Below are positions 47,783 to 56,488 of a stretch of 64,000 nt of DNA, one piece after another (within the stretch, counting starts at the first letter, position 1; every line of letters begins with the position of its first letter). The stretch comes from Sphingomonas sp. 1F27F7B. GTDB lineage: Bacteria > Pseudomonadota > Alphaproteobacteria > Sphingomonadales > Sphingomonadaceae. Under the pieces are notes generated by a model. The model had not been told where the DNA came from, did no database searches, and saw nothing but the letters and a program-made list of their open reading frames with translations. Where the stretch lies: contig NZ_SCMK01000009.1 of NCBI RefSeq assembly GCF_005503355.1, positions 62,001 through 126,000 of the forward strand, given 5' to 3'. Position numbers and translations under genes: made by a program.

Positions 47783-50242
47783 ATGCGGCCTGGCCTGAAG
47801 CTTCTGCTGTCGACCACCATCATCTGGGCCGCATCGCCGGCTTTTGCGCAGCACGCGCCGACAGCGCTGTCGGAGGCAGGCACGGCGCATCCCGGCAAAT
47901 GGCCGGCCGCCGGCTCGCAGGGCCTGGTCGATCCCGCGACCGAGAAGTTCGTCACCGATCTGATGGCGCGGATGACGCTGGAGGAGAAAGTCGGCCAGAT
48001 GATCCAGGCGGACATCGGCGCGATGAAGCCCGAGGAGCTGCGCCGATATCCGGTGGGCTCGATCCTGGCGGGCGGAAGCTCGCCGCCGCTCGGCGCGCCG
48101 GACCGCTCGCCCCAGGCACCCTGGGTCGAGACCGCCAACGCCTTCCGCGCAGTGGCCATGGAGCCGCGCGGCAAGCATCAGCCGATCCCGCTGCTCTTCG
48201 GCATCGACGCGGTGCACGGCAACAACAACGTGATCGGCGCGACGATCTTCCCGCACAATATCGGCTTGGGCGCGATGCACGATCCCGCACTGATCCAGCG
48301 CATCGGCAGGGCGACCGCCATCGAGACCGCCGCGACCGGCCCCGACTGGGCGTTCGGCCCCACCCTCGCCGTGCCCCAGGACGATCGCTGGGGCCGCAGC
48401 TATGAAGGCTATTCGGAGGACCCGGCGGTGGTCCGTTCCTATGCCGGCGCGATGATCCGCGGGCTGCAGGGCGAGCCGGGCACGAGGAACCGGATCCAGC
48501 AGGGCTATGTCGCCGCATCGGCCAAGCATTTCCTGGGCGATGGCGGCACGTTCGAAGGCGTCGACCAGGGCGATACCCGGGTCAGTGAGGACGAGCTGAT
48601 CGCGACTCACGCCCAGGGCTATGTCCCCGCGATCCAGGCCGGCGCGCTCACCGTAATGGCCAGCTATTCGAGCTGGAACGGCGTCAAGATGCACGGCAAC
48701 AAGTCGCTGCTCACCGATGTGCTCAAGGGCAGGATGGGCTTTCAGGGCTTCGTCGTCGGCGATTGGAACGGCCATGGCCAGGTGCCGGGCTGCACCAAGG
48801 AAGATTGCGCCGCCACCTTCAACGCCGGGCTCGACATGGCGATGGCGCCGGACAGCTGGAAGGGCCTGTTCGAGAGCACCGTCCGCCACGCCAGGGACGG
48901 CACCATCCCGATGCCCCGGATCGACGACGCCGTACGCCGCATCCTGCGCGTGAAGGCGAAGCTCGGCCTGTTCGATCCCGCCCGCCCGATCGAAGGCAAG
49001 GCCGACGTGCTGGGCAGCCCCGAGCATCGCGCGATCGCGCGCGAGGCCGTGGCCAAGTCATTGGTGCTGCTCAAGAACCAGGGCGTGCTGCCGGTGAAGG
49101 CCTCCGCCAACGTGCTGGTCGCCGGGCCGGGCGCCGATTCGATGCCGCTACAGACCGGCGGCTGGACGCTGAGCTGGCAGGGCGACGGCAACGACAATTC
49201 CATGTTCCCCAACGGCCAGACGATCTTCTCCGGCATCGCCCAGGCCGTGCAGGCCGGCGGCGGCACCGCGACGCTCTCGCCCGACGGCAGCTTCACCGCC
49301 AGGCCCGACGTCGCGATCGTCGTGTTCGGCGAGCAGCCCTATGCCGAGATGCGCGGCGACATCCCCACGCTCGAATTCCAGCCGGGTGACAAACAGGCGC
49401 TGGCCTTGCTCAGAAAGCTGAAGGCAGCGGGCGTGCCCACCGTCTCGGTGTTCCTCTCGGGCCGGCCGCTCTGGGTGAACCCCGAGATCAACGCGTCCGA
49501 CGCGTTCGTCGCCGCCTGGCTGCCGGGCAGCGAAGGTGCCGGCTTGGCCGACGTGATCATCGGCGACAAGGCGGGCAAGCCGCGCCGGGACTTTCACGGC
49601 ACGCTCTCGTTCAGCTGGCCCAAGACCGCCGGTCAGTTCACGCTCAACAAGGGCAAGCCGGGCTATGATCCGCAATTCGCGCTCGGCTACGGCCTCAGCT
49701 ATGGCAAGCCCGGCAAGGTCGGCACGCTCGACGAAGTCGCCGGCTTCGATGCCTCGGCGCTCAACACCAGCATCTATTTCGCCAAGGGCGTGACGCCCGC
49801 GCCCTTCTCGTTCGCCACGGACTCGAAGATTGCCCGCGCGCCGATCGACGGGCCGCAGACGCAGGAAGGCGCACAGCAACTGTCCTGGCCCGAGGGCCCT
49901 GCGGCGCTTCGCATCGGCGGCAAGCCGATCAACCTGGGGCGGGAGGCCAATGGCGACTTGTCGCTCGCCCTCACCTATCGCCTCGATCGTGCGGCCATGG
50001 GCACGGTGACTCTCGCCATGGGCGAGGGCAAGGGCATCGACGCAACCAGTCTGTTCACCGGCGAGACCGGCAAGTGGCGCACGGTGAAGATCCTGCTCAA
50101 ATGCTACCAGGCCAATGGGACCGACATGAACGCCGTCTCGGCGCCGGTCGTGATCCGTGCCGCGGGCCCGCTGATGTTCAGCCTGTCCGATGCGCGGATC
50201 GTGTCCGATCCCGCCAACTCGATCTGCCCCGGCACCAAATGA
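47783..50242 (+). CDS. Secreted glycoside hydrolase family 3 (beta-glucosidase type)
   Basis: Protein of 819 residues with a signal peptide (LLLSTTIIWAASPAFAQ). Domains: TIM barrel (about 45-410), alpha/beta sandwich (about 430-630), then a C-terminal beta domain. Substrate-binding HGNNNVIGATIFPHN and RSYEGYSEDP are present; the nucleophile is D327 in GFVVGDWNG. Such enzymes hydrolyse beta-1,4 or beta-1,3 gluco-oligosaccharides, or xylosides. GAGGAG (47771-47776) precedes ATG 47783. It overlaps the epimerase gene (ATGA). Confidence 0.93.
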   Translation: MRPGLKLLLSTTIIWAASPAFAQHAPTALSEAGTAHPGKWPAAGSQGLVDPATEKFVTDLMARMTLEEKVGQMIQADIGAMKPEELRRYPVGSILAGGSSPPLGAPDRSPQAPWVETANAFRAVAMEPRGKHQPIPLLFGIDAVHGNNNVIGATIFPHNIGLGAMHDPALIQRIGRATAIETAATGPDWAFGPTLAVPQDDRWGRSYEGYSEDPAVVRSYAGAMIRGLQGEPGTRNRIQQGYVAASAKHFLGDGGTFEGVDQGDTRVSEDELIATHAQGYVPAIQAGALTVMASYSSWNGVKMHGNKSLLTDVLKGRMGFQGFVVGDWNGHGQVPGCTKEDCAATFNAGLDMAMAPDSWKGLFESTVRHARDGTIPMPRIDDAVRRILRVKAKLGLFDPARPIEGKADVLGSPEHRAIAREAVAKSLVLLKNQGVLPVKASANVLVAGPGADSMPLQTGGWTLSWQGDGNDNSMFPNGQTIFSGIAQAVQAGGGTATLSPDGSFTARPDVAIVVFGEQPYAEMRGDIPTLEFQPGDKQALALLRKLKAAGVPTVSVFLSGRPLWVNPEINASDAFVAAWLPGSEGAGLADVIIGDKAGKPRRDFHGTLSFSWPKTAGQFTLNKGKPGYDPQFALGYGLSYGKPGKVGTLDEVAGFDASALNTSIYFAKGVTPAPFSFATDSKIARAPIDGPQTQEGAQQLSWPEGPAALRIGGKPINLGREANGDLSLALTYRLDRAAMGTVTLAMGEGKGIDATSLFTGETGKWRTVKILLKCYQANGTDMNAVSAPVVIRAAGPLMFSLSDARIVSDPANSICPGTK

Positions 50243-51288
50243 CGGGCGGAACGGACGATCCGATCGAGACGGTCGCGATCGCCCGCGGCCCGTATCGCGC
50301 CGAGCTGATTACGCTCGGCGCGGCATTGCGGGTGCTGGAAGTGCCGGATCGCCATGGAAGGCCTGCGAACGTGGTGCTCGGCTTCGCGAATCTCGACGAC
50401 TATCGCGGGCCGCCGCGCTTTCATGGCACAGTCACCGGGCGCTACGCCAACCGGATCGGCGGCGCGCGCTTCACCCTCGACGGCATCGAGCATCGGATCG
50501 TGGCGAATGACGGGCCGAACAGCCTCCATTCGGGGCCGGGCGGCCTCGACCAGCAATTCTGGAAGCTGGTGGCGCGATCGGACGACACGGTCAGCTTCCG
50601 CCACATCAGCCCCGCAGGACATAACGGCTTTCCAGGCACATTGACGGTCGAGGCGCGCTACACGATCGAAGCGGACGGGCTCGCAATCCGGCTGACCGCG
50701 ACCACCGATGCACCGACGGTCGTGAACCTCACCCATCACGCCTATTTCAACCTGGCCGGGGAAGCGAGCGGGGCGACGATCCTCGATCATCTGCTGCGCA
50801 TCCCCGCCAGCCGCATCACCTCGGTCGATGCCGGGCTGATCCCGACCGGGGCGCTTGCCGAAGTTGCCGGCACTCCCTTCGACTTCCGCACGGCCAGGCG
50901 AATCGGCGATGCGATCGACGGCAACGACGAGCAACTGCGGCGCGGCCATGGCTATGACCATAATTTCGTGATCGACGCGGCGAGCGGACGAAACCGCCCG
51001 GTGGCGACACTGTTCGATCCGGTCTCGGGCCGCGTGCTCGATCTCCATTCGAGCGAGCCGGGGCTGCAATTCTATTCGGGCAACCATCTCGCCGGTGGCG
51101 CGCCGGGAACGAGCGGGCGCGTCTACGCGGCGCGCGGCGGGCTGTGCCTGGAGCCCCAGAAGTTCCCGAACAGCCCGAACCAGCCGGGCTTCCCCTCCGC
51201 ACGACTGGATCCTGGCCAGGTCTATCGCCACGACATCCTCTTCCGCTTCCGGACCGCGGACGACGCGGAAGCGGCTTTCGGCTTCTGA
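50239..51288 (+). CDS. galM: Aldose 1-epimerase (mutarotase)
   Basis: Protein of 349 residues that interconverts anomers of released sugars. FHGTVTGRYANRIGG, the His pair in LTHHAYFNL and the catalytic Glu in GLCLEPQKFPN are family signatures. The start overlaps the GH3 stop, so the two are co-translated. A GC hairpin without a T-run lies just after the stop (51293-51309). Confidence 0.93.
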   Translation: MTGGTDDPIETVAIARGPYRAELITLGAALRVLEVPDRHGRPANVVLGFANLDDYRGPPRFHGTVTGRYANRIGGARFTLDGIEHRIVANDGPNSLHSGPGGLDQQFWKLVARSDDTVSFRHISPAGHNGFPGTLTVEARYTIEADGLAIRLTATTDAPTVVNLTHHAYFNLAGEASGATILDHLLRIPASRITSVDAGLIPTGALAEVAGTPFDFRTARRIGDAIDGNDEQLRRGHGYDHNFVIDAASGRNRPVATLFDPVSGRVLDLHSSEPGLQFYSGNHLAGGAPGTSGRVYAARGGLCLEPQKFPNSPNQPGFPSARLDPGQVYRHDILFRFRTADDAEAAFGF

Positions 51289-51639
51289 TCCCCTCCCCTA
51301 TCGGGGGAGAGGCGCGTGTCATTTCCGCTCCGCCTGGAAGACCCCAGAAGAATCGGGCCCATCCCCTTGAGACAAATACCCCGCTTTCGTCATCCCCGCG
51401 CAGGCGGGGACCCAGAGTCACGGGCGATACAGCACAGAAACCCTGGGTCCCCGCCTGCACGGGGATGACAGTCATTGAACCATCCTGGCCTGAAAGGGAT
51501 AAGTGCCGAGTAGGATGGCAGGGAGGATGCGAGGAATATTTGCCCGAGCGGGATAATCGCCGAAGAATCCGGGGGGTGAGCGACCCGACGACTATTGCCG
51601 GCCGACGCGCCGGCCCACCCCTGGATCAGCCAAGGCGCA
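51289..51639. other. Gene-free stretch with paired inverted repeats
   Basis: No gene is supported in these 351 bp between two convergent genes. They contain a weak hairpin after galM and the long inverted repeat at 51389-51469. Confidence 0.6.
51389..51469. repeat. Palindromic repeat pair (27-bp arms, 27-nt spacer)
   Basis: Two copies of the repeat face each other: 51389-51415 and 51443-51469 are inverted with a single mismatch, and each arm also contains its own palindrome (CCCCGCGCAGGCGGGG). The extended tails end in CCCAG/CTGGG. A large hairpin is possible, like the paired REP elements of enterobacteria. Confidence 0.8.
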
Positions 51640-53211
51640 TCAAAGTACCGGCTTGCCGTCGATGCGGCGCGGAATCCCCGCATCGCCGTCGCGCAGCTCC
51701 GCGGGCAGCAGCGCCGCCGGCAGGTCCTGATAGGCGACGGGGCGCAGGAAACGGTCGATCGCCAGCGTGCCGACCGAAGTGCTGCGCCCATCGGCGGTCG
51801 ACGGGAAGGGGCCGCCATGCACCTGCGCATCGGTGACTTCCACGCCGGTCGGCCAGCCATTGGCGAGGATGCGGCCGGCGAGCCGCTCGAGGATCGGCAG
51901 CAGGCTGGCCGCCATGTCGGTATCGCCATCGTCGAGATGCAGCGTCGCGGTGAGCTGGCCCTCGAGCAGCGCGACGACTCCGAGCAGCTCCTCCAGATCG
52001 GCGCAGCGCACCAGCAGCGAGGCGGCGCCGAAGACTTCCTCGGCATGGCTGGGATCGGCGATGAAGTCCGCGCCGGTCATGGTGAACAGCGCGGCGCGGC
52101 CGCAGCTGGCCGAGCCCTCCTGGCCCTGGGCCAACCGAGTGAGCCCGGGCGCCGAAGCCCAGCGGGCGACGCCGGTTTCATAGGCCTTGAGGATGCCGGG
52201 GGTGAGCATGGTCTGCGCGGCCACGCCCGCCACGGCTTCGGCCGCCGCCGCCAGGAAGCGCTCGAGCGCCGGACTATCGAGCGCGAGGACGAGACCGGGA
52301 TTGGTGCAGAACTGGCCGGCGCCCATGGTCAGGCTGGCGATATACGCCTTGCCCAGCGCCTCGGCGCGCGCTTCGAGCGCGTGCGGCAGCAGGAACACCG
52401 GGTTGATGCTGCTCATCTCGGCATAGACCGGGATCGGAACCGGGCGGCTCGCGGCGAGCTTCATCAGCGCCGTGCCGCCACCGCGCGAACCGGTGAAGCC
52501 GACTGCCTTGATGCGCGGATCGGAAACGAGCGCCGAGCCGACTTCGTTGCCGGCGCCGTTGATCAGCGAGAACACGCCCGCGGGCATGCCCGTCTTCTCG
52601 ACGGCGCGGGCAATCGCGCCCGCTACCAGCTCCGACGTGCCGGGATGCGCCGAATGCCCCTTGACGATCACCGGGCAGCCCGCGGCAAGCGCCGAGGCGG
52701 TGTCGCCGCCAGCGACCGAAAAGGCGAGCGGGAAATTGGAAGCGCCGAAGACGGCGACGGGACCGAGTGGAATCATGCGGAGCCGCAGGTCCGGCTTGGG
52801 AACGGGCTGGCGATCGGGGAGCGCATGATCGATCCGGGCACGGAGATATTCGCCCAGGCGCAATTCCCTGGCGAACAGGCGCAGCTGGCCCGAGGTGCGG
52901 CCACGCTCGCCGGTGAGGCGCGCATGCGGCAAGCCGCTTTCCTGCATCGCACGCTCGGTGAGCGTCTCGCCCAGCGCGTCGATCTCGTCGGCGATCGCCT
53001 CTAGGAATGCGGCACGCTTGTCGCGCGGCAGATTGGCATAGACGGGGAAGGCAGCTTCGGCAGCCGCGGCGGCGGCTTCGACATCGTCGCGCGTCGCCAT
53101 GCTGAAGCTCGGCTCCAGCGGCGTACCGGTCGAGGCGGCGACCGCCTGGAAGCCCGGTCCGTCGCGGCGGACCCGCTTCGATGCAATGAACAATTCGCCG
53201 GTCAGCGCCAT
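51640..53211 (-). CDS. Alpha-ketoglutaric semialdehyde dehydrogenase
   Basis: Aldehyde dehydrogenase of about 523 residues of the 2,5-dioxovalerate type. The catalytic Cys is in [12 protein letters not shown], the Glu in [11 protein letters not shown], and [14 protein letters not shown] binds NAD(P). These enzymes end the oxidation of pentoses, hexuronates or glucarate to alpha-ketoglutarate. The start is ATG 53211 ([12 protein letters not shown]). The gene lies directly downstream of the GntR gene, same direction. Confidence 0.9.
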   Translation of the reverse strand: MALTGELFIASKRVRRDGPGFQAVAASTGTPLEPSFSMATRDDVEAAAAAAEAAFPVYANLPRDKRAAFLEAIADEIDALGETLTERAMQESGLPHARLTGERGRTSGQLRLFARELRLGEYLRARIDHALPDRQPVPKPDLRLRMIPLGPVAVFGASNFPLAFSVAGGDTASALAAGCPVIVKGHSAHPGTSELVAGAIARAVEKTGMPAGVFSLINGAGNEVGSALVSDPRIKAVGFTGSRGGGTALMKLAASRPVPIPVYAEMSSINPVFLLPHALEARAEALGKAYIASLTMGAGQFCTNPGLVLALDSPALERFLAAAAEAVAGVAAQTMLTPGILKAYETGVARWASAPGLTRLAQGQEGSASCGRAALFTMTGADFIADPSHAEEVFGAASLLVRCADLEELLGVVALLEGQLTATLHLDDGDTDMAASLLPILERLAGRILANGWPTGVEVTDAQVHGGPFPSTADGRSTSVGTLAIDRFLRPVAYQDLPAALLPAELRDGDAGIPRRIDGKPVL

Positions 53212-53238
53212 GCCTGCTCTCCTGTCTGCCCGATATAA

Positions 53239-53250
53239 GTTAGCGGTAAC
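53239..53250. promoter_or_regulatory. Operator-like palindrome upstream of the dehydrogenase gene
   Basis: GTTAGCGGTAAC is a near-perfect palindrome (5 of 6 positions) 28 bp before the dehydrogenase ATG. Read on the minus strand as TGTTACCGCTAACT, it matches 11 of 14 bases of the site upstream of the GH3 gene. Confidence 0.5.
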
Positions 53251-53338
53251 ATCGCTCGTGCGGGACTTAGGCAGCGCCATGGCAAAAAGCAATCGGGCGC
53301 GCCTGCGAAGTTGCGGAACGGAGCGATCGGAACTGTAC

Positions 53339-54124
53339 TCAGTGCGCGATACGGCGGCCGCCGACGCTGTTCACGGGCTTGCGCGCTTCCATCGTATCCT
53401 GGAAACCGCGCTCGACCAGCCGCGCCATCGCATCGTGCGCGCGCTCGGCATCCTGCGCCTCGATCGCTTCGAGCACCGCAAGATGGACCGGCAGCGCATC
53501 GTGCGGAGCCGGCAGATGCCGCTGCTTGAACGCCGTGGTCAACTCGATAGCCGCGGCGACACCGCTGGTCAGCGACATGATGAAATCATTGCCCGAGGCC
53601 TCGAGCAAGGCGGAATGGAATGCCTCGTCGCAGCATCGGCCCTCCTCGGAATCGAAGCCGTGACGATCGACCCCCGCAAGCCCTTCCTGCATGCGGGCCA
53701 GCTGCTCCGGCGTGCGGCGGAGCGCGGCGAGACGGGCGGCGTCGGGCTCGACGATGCGGCGCAGCTCGAACAGGCTCTCGATCAGGGCATCGTCGGGCGC
53801 GCCGGCGAAGATCCAGCTGAGCACGTCCGGATCCAGCAGATGCCACTCGCGACGCGGGCTTACCTGGGTGCCGATCTTCGGGCGAGAATGGACGAGACCC
53901 TTGGCCGCCAGGATGCGGATCGCCTCGCGATAGGCGGTGCGGGAGACCTTGAACTGCTCGCTCGCGGCAATCTCCCCGTCGAGAATTTCGCCGGGCGCGA
54001 TCTCGCCGGAGACGATGCGGACGCCGAGCGTCCGGGCGACGGTGCCGTGCAGGCGCAGCGAACGCGGCCGGGGCTTGCGCGAGCGGGGCTTTTTTCCGGT
54101 GAGATCGAGAGGCGCGCCTCGCAT
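53339..54124 (-). CDS. GntR-family transcriptional regulator, FadR subfamily
   Basis: Protein of 261 residues. A winged helix N-terminus (about 27-95; [20 protein letters not shown] is the recognition region) is followed by an FCD domain with [23 protein letters not shown] and [13 protein letters not shown], the metal-binding His being in them. FCD domains bind organic acids such as hexuronates. AGGAAA precedes ATG 54124. It probably controls the dehydrogenase gene 127 bp downstream. Confidence 0.9.
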   Translation of the reverse strand: MRGAPLDLTGKKPRSRKPRPRSLRLHGTVARTLGVRIVSGEIAPGEILDGEIAASEQFKVSRTAYREAIRILAAKGLVHSRPKIGTQVSPRREWHLLDPDVLSWIFAGAPDDALIESLFELRRIVEPDAARLAALRRTPEQLARMQEGLAGVDRHGFDSEEGRCCDEAFHSALLEASGNDFIMSLTSGVAAAIELTTAFKQRHLPAPHDALPVHLAVLEAIEAQDAERAHDAMARLVERGFQDTMEARKPVNSVGGRRIAH

Positions 54125-54325
54125 CGAATTTCCTAGGCGACGGCGAAGACGGAAGGGTTCGTCTGCCAGCTGGGCATGGTTCGAATCCCTAGGCCCTTTG
54201 CGCGCCACTGCCAAGAGCCGGGCGGCATCCGCGAATCACTTCGCGCACGCGCCCGTGCGCGACGGGCGGGGCAAGCCCACACCGGCCGGCGCCGGAAAAT
54301 TCGCCTGCATGCGAATCGCGGCCCC

Positions 54326-55033
54326 TCAGGCTCGGGCTCTCGGATCGATCCACAAGAGACGATGGGGCAGGTCGATGACGATATAGCGCCCTTCGAAGGC
54401 GCCGAGATTCAGGACGATCCTGCGCCTTGCATCCGGCAAGGCCTCACGAGCGGCATTGGGCACCGAAAGCGTGGCAGCTCCCGAGGCAAGCGTGAGCAGC
54501 GCGGCGCCGCTTGCCGATGCGGTCGCCGCACGATCCGGACCGGACAGATACAATGCCGCTGAAACCGGCTTCCCGTCGATGCTGGCCGGGAAATTCCAGC
54601 TTCCATCCGGAGCCGGCGTCAAATCGACTCGAACCAGACGACGTGTCGCGTTGCCATATTCATAGGGCAGCACCATTCTGAGCTGCCGGCTGCGGAAATT
54701 CAGCGCGAAGACATGGCTTCCGAGAATATCGCGCCCGATGACGAAATCGACGTCCGACTCCAGCGGCGCGCGCGCGACCGGGAGCGCATCGACGGGAAAT
54801 GTGCCTGCCGACAGGGCGATCAGCATCGGACGGCTGCGCTGGAGCACGCTACCGGGCGGATGGGGTCTGCCGTCCTTGTCGATCCGGTCCGCGGCGCGCT
54901 GGCTTACGACCGAGGCTTCGGAACCCGGATCGATCCGTGCGCGCAGCGGTTGTCTTTCGATCGAGGCGGAGACCAGCAGTCCCGTCGCCAGCAGCACGAA
55001 CTTTCCGCTTACCGCTCCGATCACCCCACCCAT
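54326..55033 (-). CDS. Retropepsin-fold protein with degenerate active site
   Basis: Protein of 235 residues with a hydrophobic N-terminal segment (GKFVLLATGLLVSASIE). RARIDPGSEASVVSQRAAD aligns with the D-T/S-G-A active-site loop of aspartic proteases but reads D-P-G-S, and FVIGRDILGS gives the matching hydrophobic-Gly element. The second half (YLSGPDRAATAS) lacks the D-S/T-G. It may be an inactive relative. It lies downstream of the RND operon, separated by 12 bp from its end. The 201 bp upstream of the GntR gene (54125-54325) hold no supported gene. Confidence 0.6.
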   Translation of the reverse strand: MGGVIGAVSGKFVLLATGLLVSASIERQPLRARIDPGSEASVVSQRAADRIDKDGRPHPPGSVLQRSRPMLIALSAGTFPVDALPVARAPLESDVDFVIGRDILGSHVFALNFRSRQLRMVLPYEYGNATRRLVRVDLTPAPDGSWNFPASIDGKPVSAALYLSGPDRAATASASGAALLTLASGAATLSVPNAAREALPDARRRIVLNLGAFEGRYIVIDLPHRLLWIDPRARA

Positions 55034-55045
55034 TCGACAATCCTT

Positions 55046-56488
55046 CTATCGCCCCGGCTCGGCGCTTCCGCCGAGCGCGAGGTAGAGGGCGGCCACGTCG
55101 CTGAACCGCGCCGCGCGGGCATCGACCAGTGCAGTGGCGGTCTGGACCCTGGTCGCAGTCGCATTGAGAAGCGCCAGCGATCCGACCTGGCCGAGCCGCA
55201 GCTGGTAATCGAGATAGCCGAGATTCTCCGCTGCCGCGGCATCGGCCCTCTCCGCGGCGGCCAGCGCCGCGGCATCGGCATCGAGAGCGGTCAATGCATC
55301 GGCGACATCGCCGAACGCGCCGAGAACCGCGGCGCGATATTGCGCCTTGGCGCCATCCAGCGCCGCCTCCGCCGCTCTTTGCTGGTTGCGCAGCGCGCCA
55401 CCGTGAAAGAGCGGCTGGGTGATGCCGCCGATCAGCGACCAGAAGGGATTGCCGTCCCGGAACATGTCGCCGAAGCGCACAGCCTGGCCGCCGGCCGAGG
55501 CGCTGAGCGTGATCGACGGAAGCCGCGCGGCGATCGCGGCGCCCACATCCGCGCTCGCCGCGTGAAGCGACGCCTCCGCTGCGCGGACATCGGGACGCTG
55601 GCGGACCAGAGTGGATGGCAGCGAGACCGGCAGCGTCGCGGGCAACGCCAGCTGGTCGAGCTCGATCGTCGCGGGCAACGGCTCGCCGGGATCGCGCCCG
55701 AGCAGGATCGACAAGGCCGATTGCTGATGCCCCCGCGCCTTGACGAGGGCGGGCAGGCTTCCCTCGGCCTGGGCCAGCACCGCGACCTGCGCCGCGATAT
55801 CGGCCTTGCCGATCGCCCCGGCATCGAACTGGACGCGCAGCAGCGCAAGCACATTGCGACTGGCCTTTATGCTTGCCTCGGTCGCGGCGATCTTCCGGCG
55901 GAGCGCGGCTTCCTCGATTGCCGCCACCACCGTGTTGGCGGCCACCGCCGCCTTGGCGGCTTCGAGCCGAAAGGCCGCCGCCTCGGCGCTGGCCCTCGCG
56001 GATTCGACCCGCCGCCGTGTCCCGCCGAACAGATCGAGCGGATAGGCGATGTTCAGCGTCGCGGTGTGCAGGCTGTAGAGGAAGATGCCAGGGTCCGAGA
56101 GCGGATCGGACAAGGCGCGGGATGCGCGAACGCGCGACGCCTGATACTCGACATCGGCCTGGGGCAGGCGGCTGCCCGCCACCGTCGCCGCCTGGGCGCG
56201 TGCCTGGCGCAGATTTGCGTCGGCAACGGCAATATCGGTGTTCGCCGCCAGCGCCATGTCGACCAGGCGGTCCAGCCCCACATTGCCGAACTGGGTCCAC
56301 CAGCGCGCCGGCAGCGCCGCCCCGGCTACCAGCGTTTCACCCGGCAGGCCGGCCGTGGCGGGAATTGCGGTGGGCGGCGGATCCGGCGTGTAGCCCTTGC
56401 TCGAAGGTGCCGCGGGCGGCGCGAAATCCGGACCGACGGTGCACCCCGAGAGCAGGGCCATGCCAAGCAGGACGAGCGCGCGCTTCAC
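55046..56488 (-). CDS. Outer-membrane factor of RND efflux (NodT-type lipoprotein)
   Basis: Protein of 480 residues. A lipoprotein signal (VLLGMALLSGCTVGPDF) places the Cys at about residue 17. Two OEP repeats are seen in the TolC pattern (TDIAVADANLRQARAQAATVAG..., AANTVVAAIEEAALRRKIAATE). GTG 56488 overlaps the pump stop (GTGA). It completes the tripartite efflux pump at the outer membrane. Confidence 0.91.
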   Translation of the reverse strand: MKRALVLLGMALLSGCTVGPDFAPPAAPSSKGYTPDPPPTAIPATAGLPGETLVAGAALPARWWTQFGNVGLDRLVDMALAANTDIAVADANLRQARAQAATVAGSRLPQADVEYQASRVRASRALSDPLSDPGIFLYSLHTATLNIAYPLDLFGGTRRRVESARASAEAAAFRLEAAKAAVAANTVVAAIEEAALRRKIAATEASIKASRNVLALLRVQFDAGAIGKADIAAQVAVLAQAEGSLPALVKARGHQQSALSILLGRDPGEPLPATIELDQLALPATLPVSLPSTLVRQRPDVRAAEASLHAASADVGAAIAARLPSITLSASAGGQAVRFGDMFRDGNPFWSLIGGITQPLFHGGALRNQQRAAEAALDGAKAQYRAAVLGAFGDVADALTALDADAAALAAAERADAAAAENLGYLDYQLRLGQVGSLALLNATATRVQTATALVDARAARFSDVAALYLALGGSAEPGR

